Positions 25,874-34,252 of a stretch of 64,000 nt of DNA are shown here, piece after piece. How positions within the stretch are numbered: the first letter of the stretch is position 1; each line of letters opens with the position of its first letter. Made by a program: the position numbers and the translations under genes. The stretch is from Geminicoccaceae bacterium (GTDB lineage: Bacteria; Pseudomonadota; Alphaproteobacteria; Geminicoccales; Geminicoccaceae), in assembly GCA_020445645.1 (NCBI GenBank), contig JAGRGG010000019.1, positions 1 through 64,000 of the forward strand. Direction: 5' to 3'. The notes below the pieces were generated by a model. That model worked only from the letters and a program-made list of their open reading frames with translations, had not been told where the DNA came from and searched no databases.

Positions 25874-26641
25874 CTAGTCCCCCGGCCCCGGCACCAGGGG
25901 TGCTGCGCCGGCAAGATCCCCGAACCCCTTCGGAACGGCCCCGCGGCGGCAGAGATAGGTATCGCCGGCCCGGCATTCTTGGATGGAAAAGCCGGCGCTC
26001 CGCAGCATCGCCTCGGCGCAGGCCCGGTTCGGGATCCACCAGTTGGTAGGGTCGCCGGCGTAGCGGTGCTCGACGAAGTGCAGGACCGGGTAGCCTTCCC
26101 GCCCGAAGACCGCCGTCTCCTCGAAGCCGTGATCGTCCGCGACCGGAAGCACCCCCTCCTCGCCCCGCAGGAGCGACTGGAAGACGAGGAGGTCGGACGT
26201 CGCGTGGGCGTGGATCAGGTCGAGGGCGAGGAGCGGGTGGCGCAGGTGGTAGAGCACCCCCATGAACAGCACGAGGTCGAAGCGTTCCCCCATCTTGTCC
26301 ACCTCGTAGACCGACAGCTCGCGGAACTCCACGTCGAGCCCGAGCGCGTCGGCGGCGAACGCCGCCTGCCGCAGGTAGCGCCCGTCCCCGTCGATGCCGA
26401 CGACCCGTTCGGCGCCGCGCCGCTTCATTTCAAAGGCGTAGAAGCCGGCGTTGCAGCCGATGTCGAGGACGGTACGGCCCTTGAGGTCCGCCGGGATCAG
26501 GTCGGCGAACCGCCGCCACTTGAAAGCGGGGTAGTCGCCCAAGGGGTGGTACGGCGCCGTCCGCACGCCCTCGATGTCGAGGTTGTGGAACCAGGGGCCG
26601 AGGTCCTCGATCCGCCCCCGCAGCCCTTCGTCGCCGCTCAC
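25874..26641 (-). CDS. SAM-dependent methyltransferase, TIGR04290-like
   Basis: 255 residues. The methyltransferase motif I is VLDIGCNAGFYAFEMKRRGA (about 58-77), with post-I VGIDGDGRYLRQA and motif LVLFMGVLYHLRHPLLAL. The overall length and NLDIEGVRTAPYHPLGDYP N-terminus resemble TIGR04290, a family found with B12-binding radical SAM and glycosyltransferase genes. The last gene of the eight-gene operon; its start overlaps the stop of the upstream glycosyltransferase (ATGA). It probably methylates the glycan or its carrier. The TIGR number is recalled, not searched. Confidence 0.8.
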   Translation of the reverse strand: MSGDEGLRGRIEDLGPWFHNLDIEGVRTAPYHPLGDYPAFKWRRFADLIPADLKGRTVLDIGCNAGFYAFEMKRRGAERVVGIDGDGRYLRQAAFAADALGLDVEFRELSVYEVDKMGERFDLVLFMGVLYHLRHPLLALDLIHAHATSDLLVFQSLLRGEEGVLPVADDHGFEETAVFGREGYPVLHFVEHRYAGDPTNWWIPNRACAEAMLRSAGFSIQECRAGDTYLCRRGAVPKGFGDLAGAAPLVPGPGD

Positions 26642-27696
26642 GCCGCTTCCTTTAGATAAGTCTCAAGCTCACCGGCCCGCACGGCCGCCGTGTGCCGTTC
26701 CAGGACCAGCCTGCGGGCGTTGGTGGCGATCCGCCGCCGCTCCGCCTCGCCCGTCTCCGTCAGGACGCGGACCACGTCGTCGGTGCCCCCCGCGATCAGG
26801 ATCGCCTCGCCCGGCGGGAACAGTTCGGCGAGGCCCGGCCAGTCGTCGCTGACGACGGGCACGCCCGTGGCCATCGCCTCGAACAGCCGCACCGAGGGCG
26901 ACCAGCCGGCCCGCACCATGTCGGCCCGGGTCACGTTGAGGGTGAAGCGCTGCGCCGCGTAGAACGGCGCGTGCTCCGAAGGCGGGAGGTGGTCGATCCG
27001 GCGGACGTTCGCGGGCCAGTCGATCCCGTCCGGGTATTGCGGCCCGGCGACGGCGAAGCCCCGCCCCGGCAGGCGGCGGGCGGGTTCCAGCAGCAGCGCC
27101 TCCACCTTCGTCTGCCGGTCGGGGCTGTAGGTGCCGAGATAGCCGAGGTCGATGGAGGGCTCCAGGTCAAGCGGACGGTAGGCTTCAGGGTCGACGGCGC
27201 AGTAGAGGGCGCGGGCCATTCTCGCCCCGTGCCCCCCTTCCAGCCAGTCCAGCGTCGGGCCGCCGGTGAAGGAGAAGTAGAGGTCGAAGCGGCGGATCAG
27301 GTCGGGATCCAGGTACTCGAAGTCGCCGCGCGCCAGCTTCGCCAGGGTCACGGGCGTGTCGATGTCGTAGAAGGCGCGCACCCCCCGCGCCGTATCGCAG
27401 GCCCACGTCCCGACCGCGACCCCGTCCGGGACGTAGGAGCCGACCACGACCGCGTCGGCCGAGCGCACGAGCCCCGCGTGGTCGCGGGCGAGGTCGACCA
27501 AACCGTCGTAGAGGCGAAGCTCGCAGAAATCGGGGTCCGGCAGGTCGCGGTGCGCCGCGTACCACGGCCGGTCGCACTCCAGGAACACGACCTCGTGCCC
27601 CCGCGCCGCGAACGCCTTCAGGAGCGCCCGGTAGGTGGTGGCGTGACCGTTGCCCCAGGAGGAGGACAGGCTGAGGCCGAGAACGACGAGCCTCAA
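26638..27696 (-). CDS. CgeB-like glycosyltransferase
   Basis: 352 residues from a TTG that overlaps the previous stop (TTGA), matching the junction style of this operon. The N-terminus LRLVVLGLSLSSSWGNGHATTYRALLKAFAARGHEVVFLE is a GT-B Rossmann start. The C-terminal part RADMVRAGWSPSVRLFEAMATGVPVVSDDWPGLAELF matches the CgeB/Glyco_trans_1_2 family. The donor and acceptor sugars are unknown. It is one of three consecutive related enzymes here, which may have arisen by duplication. Confidence 0.8.
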   Translation of the reverse strand: MRLVVLGLSLSSSWGNGHATTYRALLKAFAARGHEVVFLECDRPWYAAHRDLPDPDFCELRLYDGLVDLARDHAGLVRSADAVVVGSYVPDGVAVGTWACDTARGVRAFYDIDTPVTLAKLARGDFEYLDPDLIRRFDLYFSFTGGPTLDWLEGGHGARMARALYCAVDPEAYRPLDLEPSIDLGYLGTYSPDRQTKVEALLLEPARRLPGRGFAVAGPQYPDGIDWPANVRRIDHLPPSEHAPFYAAQRFTLNVTRADMVRAGWSPSVRLFEAMATGVPVVSDDWPGLAELFPPGEAILIAGGTDDVVRVLTETGEAERRRIATNARRLVLERHTAAVRAGELETYLKEAA

Positions 27697-28769
27697 GAGA
27701 CTGCCTCGCCGCGTTCCAGTGCTCCTTCGACGAGGAGCGCCCGGCGGTCGTAGGTGTGCTCGGCCAGCAGTCGCCGCCGGGCGGCCTCCCCGATCGACCG
27801 GGCGCGCGCCTCGTCCAGCCCCGCCAGATGCGCGACGACCTCCTCGCCGTCCCCCGCCACCAGCACCTCCTCCCCCGGCGTCAGGAACGCCTCGATTCCC
27901 TCCCAGGCGTCGGTGACGAGGCAGGCGCCGGCGCCCGCGACCTCGAACAGCCGGGTCGGCGGCGAGAAGCCGTAGGCCGCCATGCTGGCCCGGTTGACGT
28001 TGAGCACCGCCCTCATGCCGCAGTTGAAGGCGTTGTGGTCGTTCGTCCCGACGTGGCCGAGGTGGCGGACGTTCGCCGGCATGTCCCTGCCCTCCCACCC
28101 GGCCCCGCCGAGGAGGAAGGCCTCGTCCGGCAGGCGGGCGGCGGGCTTGAGGAAAAATTCCTCCACCCTCGCCTCGCGGTCGGGCAGTCGGTTGCCGAGG
28201 AAGCCGAGCGTGCCGGCAAAGCGCCCGTCCGCCGGCACCGAATGATGGGTCAGGGGGTCGAGCGCATTGTAGACCGGCACGCAGGCTTGGGCGCCGAGCG
28301 CCGTGTAGGCCCGGCGCACGGCCTCGCCGCCGCCGTAGGTGAAGACCATGTCGAAGCGGGGAACGAGCGCCCGGAACGGGTCCGCAGGGTCGTTCGCCAC
28401 CCTGTCGAGCGTCGCCGGCGCGTCCACGTCCCAGAAAACCACCGTGTTGGCGGGCCGCTTCAGCGACAGGACGCCCACCTCAAGCTCGGCGTCGAACACG
28501 CCGACGCCGCTCGCCTTGACGATCAGGTCGGCGTCCCCCGCCCCCGCCAGCGCCGCCGCCATCCCGGCTTCCGTCGCCGGCCAGACCGTGACGCGGGCGT
28601 AGGGGGGGTCGGCGATGTCGCGGCGCTCCTGGCGGCCGAAGGCGTCGGGCTCGAAGAACGCGACCTCGTGCCCGCGCCCGGCCAGCGCCCGGAGCAGCCC
28701 CCGGTAGTAGGTGGCGGCACCGTTCCAGTAGGACGAGACCAGGGACGAGCCGATGAAGGCGATCCGCAT
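27693..28769 (-). CDS. CgeB-like glycosyltransferase
   Basis: 358 residues. It starts MRIAFIGSSLVSSYWNGAATYYRGLLRALAGRGHEVAFFEPD, a GT-B N-terminus very similar to the next gene. The C-terminal block RASMAAYGFSPPTRLFEVAGAGACLVTDAWEGIEAFL is the CgeB-type donor site with an acidic EV/EG pair. The start codon shares one base with the upstream stop (TGATG). It probably adds one residue to the operon's glycan. Confidence 0.82.
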   Translation of the reverse strand: MRIAFIGSSLVSSYWNGAATYYRGLLRALAGRGHEVAFFEPDAFGRQERRDIADPPYARVTVWPATEAGMAAALAGAGDADLIVKASGVGVFDAELEVGVLSLKRPANTVVFWDVDAPATLDRVANDPADPFRALVPRFDMVFTYGGGEAVRRAYTALGAQACVPVYNALDPLTHHSVPADGRFAGTLGFLGNRLPDREARVEEFFLKPAARLPDEAFLLGGAGWEGRDMPANVRHLGHVGTNDHNAFNCGMRAVLNVNRASMAAYGFSPPTRLFEVAGAGACLVTDAWEGIEAFLTPGEEVLVAGDGEEVVAHLAGLDEARARSIGEAARRRLLAEHTYDRRALLVEGALERGEAVS

Positions 28770-29866
28770 CAGGCCCCCTCTCCCCGGAGGCCGTCCACGA
28801 TCGCCAGCAGCTCGTCGACCCGGTGGCGGCAGGTGTGACGGGCGTGGATCGCCTTGAGCCCCGTGTCGATCAGGTGGCGGCGGAGGCCCCCGTCGCGGAG
28901 GACGGCCTTCAGGTGGCCTTCCATCGCCTCTCCGTCCTCGGCCATCAGGAACGCGCCCTTCGGAAACAGCCCCTCCGCATCGTCCCAGGGGCCGGAGACA
29001 AGGGGGATGCCGCAGGCCAGCGCCTCGAAGACGCGGATCGTCGGGATGCCGGGCAGGGCCTTTGCGTAGGGCCGGCGCGGGACGTGGACGGTGACGCGGT
29101 GGCGGGCGAAGACGGCGGGCGCTTCGACGTTGGGCAGCCAGCCGTGGTAGGCGATGCCGGCGCCTTCGAGCGCCGCGAGCGCGTCTTCTGGGTAGCGCAC
29201 CCCCCAGACGTTGGCGGCGAGGCCGAGGCGCCGGACGGGCTCGAAGAGAAACGCCCGCAGCTCGGCCGAGCGCTCGCCGTCGCCCCAGTTGCCGATCCAG
29301 GCGAGATCCGCCTCGGGCTCGATTTCGGGCAAAGGCCGGAACAGGGTCGCGTCCGCCGCCTCGTGCCAGACCCGGACCCGGTCGCCGCCCCAGCCGGCTC
29401 GCAGGTAGCGCTCCCGCAGGCTGGCGCCGAAGGCGAGCACGCCGTCGTAGCCGTCGAGGTCGAGCCCCCACAGAAAGCCTGCCTCGGTCGCGGCCCGATG
29501 GTGGGTGTCGTGGAACAGGAGGGTAAAGCGCGCCCCGGACTTGCGCCGCATGCCCAGCGCCGCGACCACCTCCGGCGCCGTCCACTCGTGGACGAGGACG
29601 AGGCCAGCCCCGTCCAGCGCCGCGTCGAGGTCGGGCAGGCCCCGGTAGGTCTCGCTCGCCAGTTCCGGATAGACCGCCCGCCACGCCGCCAGGGCATCGG
29701 CGCCGTGGTCGCGGACCAAGTTCTCCCGGCTCCAGCCGTCCGCCGGCTCGAACGCGCGCACCTCGTGCCCGCGCCGCGCCAAATCGCGGGCGACGCCGCG
29801 TAGGAAGTGCGCGTTGCCGTGGTTCCAGCAGGACGCCAGCGTATGGCAGAAGAGAGCGACCCTCAC
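28769..29866 (-). CDS. CgeB-like glycosyltransferase
   Basis: 365 residues from a GTG that overlaps the previous stop (GTGA); a longer in-frame ATG exists at 29902 but the overlap is the rule in this operon. It begins VRVALFCHTLASCWNHGNAHFLRGVARDLARRGHEVRAFEP. The C-terminal segment PYAKALPGIPTIRVFEALACGIPLVSGPWDDAEGLF fits the same GT-B family as its two downstream neighbours. The linker HDTHHRAATEAGFLWGLDLDGYDGVLAF is typical. Acceptor unknown. Confidence 0.8.
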   Translation of the reverse strand: MRVALFCHTLASCWNHGNAHFLRGVARDLARRGHEVRAFEPADGWSRENLVRDHGADALAAWRAVYPELASETYRGLPDLDAALDGAGLVLVHEWTAPEVVAALGMRRKSGARFTLLFHDTHHRAATEAGFLWGLDLDGYDGVLAFGASLRERYLRAGWGGDRVRVWHEAADATLFRPLPEIEPEADLAWIGNWGDGERSAELRAFLFEPVRRLGLAANVWGVRYPEDALAALEGAGIAYHGWLPNVEAPAVFARHRVTVHVPRRPYAKALPGIPTIRVFEALACGIPLVSGPWDDAEGLFPKGAFLMAEDGEAMEGHLKAVLRDGGLRRHLIDTGLKAIHARHTCRHRVDELLAIVDGLRGEGA

Positions 29867-30924
29867 GCGGCCGCCTCCCGAGGGTGTTGCGCAACGAGGC
29901 ACCGGTAGAGGTCGAGGTAGGATTGGGCCATCCGTCCGGCATCGTACCGTCCCGCCCTGACCAGGGCCGCCCGTTGCAGGCGCTCGCGTTCGGCGTCGCC
30001 GGCGATCACGTCCCGCAGGCCGCGGCGCAGGCCATCCGCATCGTCAGGCGGCACGAAGCGGGCGGCGCCGTCCCAAAGCTCGCGGAAGCCGGGGATGTCA
30101 GAGAGGACGAGGGCGCAGCCCTTGGCCGCCGCCTCCAGCACGGCGAGGCCGAACGGCTCGTAGCGGGCGGGGGCGGCGAAGATCGCGGCACCCGCCATCT
30201 CGTCCAGCAGGTCCCCGTGCGCCAGCCGGCCGAGCCGGACTGTCCCGGTCCCCTCCCCGCCGTCCCCGGCGAGCCGCACGGGCCAGGGCAGATCGGGGGC
30301 CACGGCCTCCAGAAGGGCGATGCCCTTCGCCTCGTCCCAAAGGCGTCCGGCGGCGAGCACGACCGGGCGCTTTGGCGGCGGGACCGAGAATGCCGGCGAC
30401 GCGGCGCCGTTCGGAATGACGGCGGTTTCCGGCAACGCCCCCCAGGCGTCACGGAAGGCGGCGAGGAAGGCGCGGCTCGGCGCCACGAGAACGCGGGCGC
30501 GACGCAAGCCCGCCACGACGCCGGCATCGTAGGCCCCCCAGTCGGCGGGCGGGTTCCCGCCCCGGCAGGCCCGCCACCACGTCCGCACGCAGGAGTGCGC
30601 GCCGATCAGCACGGGCGCCGCGAACCCCGCCGCCGCCTCGCGGTAGCCGTTGACGTGGACCACGTCGGGCGCGAAGTCCGTCGCCGCCCGACGCAGGAGC
30701 CGCGCGGCGTGGTCCGGGAACAACCCCGCCTTGTCCCGCCATTCGAGGTCGAGGGAAACGGGTACCACATCGAGCCCGGCGGCATCGGCCATCCGCGCCG
30801 CGTCCGGCGGCGGGCCGGGGACGAGCAGGCGGACGGCGGCGCCGCGCGCGGTGAGGCCCCTGGCGAGCGTGAGCGCGTGCGACCAGACTCCGCCGACGGC
30901 GTCGGCGGTCATGAGCACCCTCAT
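29863..30924 (-). CDS. Glycosyltransferase family 4
   Basis: 353 residues with the GT4 layout. The N-terminal Rossmann half begins MRVLMTADAVGGVWSHALTLARGLTARGAAVRLLVPG. The C-terminal half carries FAAPARYEPFGLAVLEAAAKGCALVLSDIPGFRELW, the EX7E donor-site region of GT4 retaining enzymes. Its ATG overlaps the stop of the radical SAM gene (ATGA). It would transfer a nucleotide-activated sugar to the growing oligosaccharide. Confidence 0.88.
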   Translation of the reverse strand: MRVLMTADAVGGVWSHALTLARGLTARGAAVRLLVPGPPPDAARMADAAGLDVVPVSLDLEWRDKAGLFPDHAARLLRRAATDFAPDVVHVNGYREAAAGFAAPVLIGAHSCVRTWWRACRGGNPPADWGAYDAGVVAGLRRARVLVAPSRAFLAAFRDAWGALPETAVIPNGAASPAFSVPPPKRPVVLAAGRLWDEAKGIALLEAVAPDLPWPVRLAGDGGEGTGTVRLGRLAHGDLLDEMAGAAIFAAPARYEPFGLAVLEAAAKGCALVLSDIPGFRELWDGAARFVPPDDADGLRRGLRDVIAGDAERERLQRAALVRAGRYDAGRMAQSYLDLYRCLVAQHPREAAA

Positions 30925-32204
30925 GCTGCAAGTGCTTCAAGCTGGTCCAGCGGCAAAGGCCGCGCCTCCTGGAGGTCGCTGAAGGCGTCGAAGGTGCCCA
31001 AGTAGTAATCGACCGCCCGCTCCCAGGCCCGGTCGTCCGGCAGCCCCCAGAGGCGGCGGTAGTCGGGCGAGCCGGGGTAGGGGAACAGGGGCACGGGGTC
31101 GTTCGCCCAGACCCCGGCACCGCGCAGCCGCTCCCGCCACGACGCGATCAGGTCCGGGTCGTCGTGCGGCATCTCCAGAAGGTTCGCCTGGACGAACGGG
31201 ACGTGGCGCTTGGCCAGCACCAGCCGGTCGGCCAGATCCTCGGTCGAGAGCTTGCAGTTTTTCGCCAGCTCCGCCCGGCCCTCCACCGTCAGGCTCTCGA
31301 CCCCGGCCTCGATCGAGACGCAGCCGGCCCGGCCCAGAAGCTCCAGCATGTCGGGCTTCCACAGGTCGATCCTGGTCTGCACCCCGAAGCGCAACCCCCG
31401 CCCGACCAGGGCTTCGAGGAGCGGGCGGTTGGGAAGGAAGATCTCGTCGATGAAGTAGACGTACTCGACCCCCTGCGCCCGCAGCCCCGCGACCTCGTCG
31501 GCGACCGAATCCGGCGAGCGGCGGCGGTAGGCGTCGCGGAAGTTCTCCTTGGCGCAGAAGGTGCAGCTGTAGGGGCAGCCGCGCGAAGCCTCGACCTCGG
31601 CCCCCGGCCCCGTGGGCGCCGCGTCGAAGCGGTGGTGGTGGTGGCGGTGGCGGCGCACCCACTCGTCCGACCACGCGAGCGGCGGCGCGTCGACGAAGCG
31701 GGCCGAGCGCGGCCCGCCGTTGACCCGGATCCCGTCGCCGTCGTGGTGGGCGAGGCCAGGGAGACCCTCCCAGGCACCGCCCGCGATCCTCGCCACCGTC
31801 TCCTCGCACTCGCCCATGACGACGCCCTCGACGCCGAGCTTGCGAAGTGCTGCCCTCGGCGTCGTCGAGCCGTGCGGCCCCACGGCGACGAGGCGCCCCG
31901 CGATCCCCTCGACCGCTCGGACCAGCGCCATCGGCGCCCGGAGTTCCGGGGGCGCGCAACGCCAGAACAGGTAGCTCGGCGCCGTCGTCACCACGGTGAG
32001 GTCGGGACGGAACGCCCGCAGTTCCGCCGCGAAGTCGGCGTGGGAGAGCCCGAACAGGTGCCCGTCCAGGAGAAGGACCGAATGCCCCTCCCCCTCCAAC
32101 ATCTGCCGGCACCAGCCGAGTTCGAGCGGCAGATGCGGCTCGCGGCAGCCGAAATAGACGCTGTGCTCGAAGCTCCAGTTCGGGTTGAGCAGCGCCACCC
32201 TCAT
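30921..32204 (-). CDS. B12-binding radical SAM protein, TIGR04295-like
   Basis: 427 residues. Residues about 1-140 are a cobalamin-binding-like fold (MRVALLNPNWSFEH, with LLLDGHLFGLSHADFAAELRAFRPDLTVVTT). The radical SAM cluster is C210, C214, C217 (RGCPYSCTFCAKENF), typical CxxxCxxC spacing. The rest is the TIM-barrel part, for example YFIDEIFLPNRPLLEALV. Such class B enzymes catalyse methylation or other C-centred radical chemistry. In glycan clusters they may methylate or rearrange a sugar. The segment HRHHHHRF near 187 is His-rich. Family number from memory. Confidence 0.85.
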   Translation of the reverse strand: MRVALLNPNWSFEHSVYFGCREPHLPLELGWCRQMLEGEGHSVLLLDGHLFGLSHADFAAELRAFRPDLTVVTTAPSYLFWRCAPPELRAPMALVRAVEGIAGRLVAVGPHGSTTPRAALRKLGVEGVVMGECEETVARIAGGAWEGLPGLAHHDGDGIRVNGGPRSARFVDAPPLAWSDEWVRRHRHHHHRFDAAPTGPGAEVEASRGCPYSCTFCAKENFRDAYRRRSPDSVADEVAGLRAQGVEYVYFIDEIFLPNRPLLEALVGRGLRFGVQTRIDLWKPDMLELLGRAGCVSIEAGVESLTVEGRAELAKNCKLSTEDLADRLVLAKRHVPFVQANLLEMPHDDPDLIASWRERLRGAGVWANDPVPLFPYPGSPDYRRLWGLPDDRAWERAVDYYLGTFDAFSDLQEARPLPLDQLEALAA

Positions 32205-34252
32205 GCTGGCACCCCCAGGGCGGGGCTCGCGGGCGCCTCGGCCTTGCCTTCCCGCGCGCGCAGCCAGGAACAGAGCCGGGCGAGCCCGTCCCCCAGCCCT
32301 ACTTTCGGACGCCAGCCCGCCGCTTCGGCGAAGGCGGAGGTGTCGGAGACGTACCAGAGCTGGTCGCCCGGTCGCCAGTCGCCGAACGCCGCCCGCATCC
32401 GCCCGCCCGTCAGCCGCTCGACGTGGTCGAGCATTTCCAGGAGCGAGAGCGTGTTGTTCGGCCCGCCCCCCAGGTTGAAGGCACGGCCGGAGAGGCCGTC
32501 GATCCCGGCCAGCGCCGCGAGCCAAGCGTCGACGGCGTCGTCGACGTAGAGCGCGTCGCGGACCTGCCTGCCGTCGCCGTAGATCGTCACGGGCTCGCCC
32601 CTCAAGGCCTTGATGAGGAAGTGCGCCACCCAGCCCTGGTCCTCGGTGCCGAACTGGCGGGGGCCGTAGAGGCAGCTCATCCGGAACACCGCCGTCCTCA
32701 GGCCGAAGACGCGGGCGTAGTCGAGCACGTACTGGTCGGCGACCCCCTTGGAGCAGCCATAGGGGCTGTAGAGGTCGAGCGGCTGCGCCTCGTCCACCCC
32801 CCGGCGACGCGCCGGGTCGCCAGGCTGCCAGCGCCGGCCGGCGATTTCGAGCCGAGAGTCCTCGCCCCCGAGCTTGCCGTAGACCTTGTTGGTCGACGCG
32901 AACAGGAGCGGCGGCGGCGCGGGCTGCGCACGCAGCGCCTCCAGCAGGTTGAGCGTGCCCCGCGCGTTGACCTCGAAGTCGCCCACTGGGTCGTCGAGAC
33001 TCGTCGTCACCGCCACCTGGGCCGCCAAGTGGAACACGGCATCCGCCCCCCGCACGGCGTCCCGCAGCGCGTAGGCGTCGCGGATGTCGGCGACGGCCGG
33101 GACGATCCGCTCCCCGTGCCGCTCTTGCAGCCAGCCGAGGTTGGTCTCGACCCCCGGCCGCTCCAGGGCGTCGTAGACCAGCACCCGGCGCCCCTCGCCC
33201 GCGAGCCGGTCGGCGAGGTTGCAGCCGAGAAAGCCGGCGCCGCCCGTGATCAGCACGTGCGGGCCGGGCGGGCGCGACGCCTTCGGCTTCAGCCGGCGCA
33301 GCGCCGGCCCGACCCCCTCGACCCCCTCGCTCCGCAGCAGCCGGGCCAGCAGCTTCGGCGTCCCGTCGGACTTGTGGATGCCGCAGTGGTAGTGGCGCTC
33401 GTCGACGTGCAGCCCCTCCTGCGAGGGCCGCGCCGGGTCCAGATCCTCGCCCGCGTACCAGTAGAGGCGGGACGCGGGCGCCCCCAGCGCCTCGGCGAAG
33501 GCTTCGGCCTGCCTCAGCCCGTCGTGCCGCCACGTCGAATAGCCCGCCTCGGTGATCCAGACCTCGGGGGGCGTGGCGCAGAGGTCCAGCACCTCGCGCA
33601 CCGGCGCGATCTCTGCCTCCCAGCCCCGCCAGTGGTGGCTCCAGGTGCCGGGAAAGGCGTGGACCCCCACGGCGTCGAACAGGTCGAGGACGCCGCGCCC
33701 GTGGAAAAGTCGGAGCAGCGCCGGGTCGGTGGGGCAGCAGCCGCCGAGCACGGTCTTCTTGCCCAGACGCCGCATCCAATGCGCGGCACCCCCGATCATG
33801 GCGCAAAGGCGCCCCCAGCCCTGGTCGAGGCGGAAATCCCAGTCGTTGCGGTTGTTGGGCTCGTTCCAGAGTTCGACCCACTCGAAGCGCCCCCCGTGCT
33901 CGCCGACGAAGGCGTCGAGGAAGTCGGCGTAGGCCTTGGGATCCCGTGGCGGCGACGCCGTCGTTGGCTCGATGCCCAGGGACGGCGGGGTGTAGTGGAA
34001 GCAGGGCAGGATCTCGGCCACGCCCGCGAGGCGCTCCAGCACGCCCCCGTACCACGCCCGCCCGCCCGGCCGCTCGCAGTCGGCCCAGGAGATGCCGAAG
34101 CGAAGGCGATGGAGACCCGTCTCCTTCAGTTGCCGTACCAGCCGTTCGACGAAGGCGTCGTCGCCGAAATGCGGCCACGCGACGAGGCCGACCCTGTGAT
34201 CCACGGTGGGAGGCACCTCCGCCGAACGGCCCGTCGCCGCGCCGCCCCTCAC
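32201..34252 (-). CDS. Fusion of clan-A glycosidase-like domain and NAD-dependent epimerase/dehydratase
   Basis: 683 residues in two parts. Residues about 17-320 resemble a clan GH-A (beta/alpha)8 barrel, with a proposed acid/base Glu131 in WVELWNEPNN and a nucleophile Glu235 in VWITEAGYST. Residues about 330-665 are an extended SDR with ITGGAGFLG (NAD motif), STNKVYG, YSPYGCSKG (catalytic YxxxK) and RMSCLYGPRQFG, as in dTDP-glucose or CDP-paratose type epimerases. The GTG at 34252 overlaps the upstream stop; a second GTG at 34204 lies closer to the conserved region. The barrel may act on glycan rather than degrade it (inference). Confidence 0.82.
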   Translation of the reverse strand: MRGGAATGRSAEVPPTVDHRVGLVAWPHFGDDAFVERLVRQLKETGLHRLRFGISWADCERPGGRAWYGGVLERLAGVAEILPCFHYTPPSLGIEPTTASPPRDPKAYADFLDAFVGEHGGRFEWVELWNEPNNRNDWDFRLDQGWGRLCAMIGGAAHWMRRLGKKTVLGGCCPTDPALLRLFHGRGVLDLFDAVGVHAFPGTWSHHWRGWEAEIAPVREVLDLCATPPEVWITEAGYSTWRHDGLRQAEAFAEALGAPASRLYWYAGEDLDPARPSQEGLHVDERHYHCGIHKSDGTPKLLARLLRSEGVEGVGPALRRLKPKASRPPGPHVLITGGAGFLGCNLADRLAGEGRRVLVYDALERPGVETNLGWLQERHGERIVPAVADIRDAYALRDAVRGADAVFHLAAQVAVTTSLDDPVGDFEVNARGTLNLLEALRAQPAPPPLLFASTNKVYGKLGGEDSRLEIAGRRWQPGDPARRRGVDEAQPLDLYSPYGCSKGVADQYVLDYARVFGLRTAVFRMSCLYGPRQFGTEDQGWVAHFLIKALRGEPVTIYGDGRQVRDALYVDDAVDAWLAALAGIDGLSGRAFNLGGGPNNTLSLLEMLDHVERLTGGRMRAAFGDWRPGDQLWYVSDTSAFAEAAGWRPKVGLGDGLARLCSWLRAREGKAEAPASPALGVPA

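Noticed and set aside
23122-26049. Long plus-strand open frame (975 codons) antisense to the protease gene
   Set aside because: Its translation is low-complexity and without family features. The minus-strand protease frame has a complete triad and propeller. The length is an artefact of high GC.
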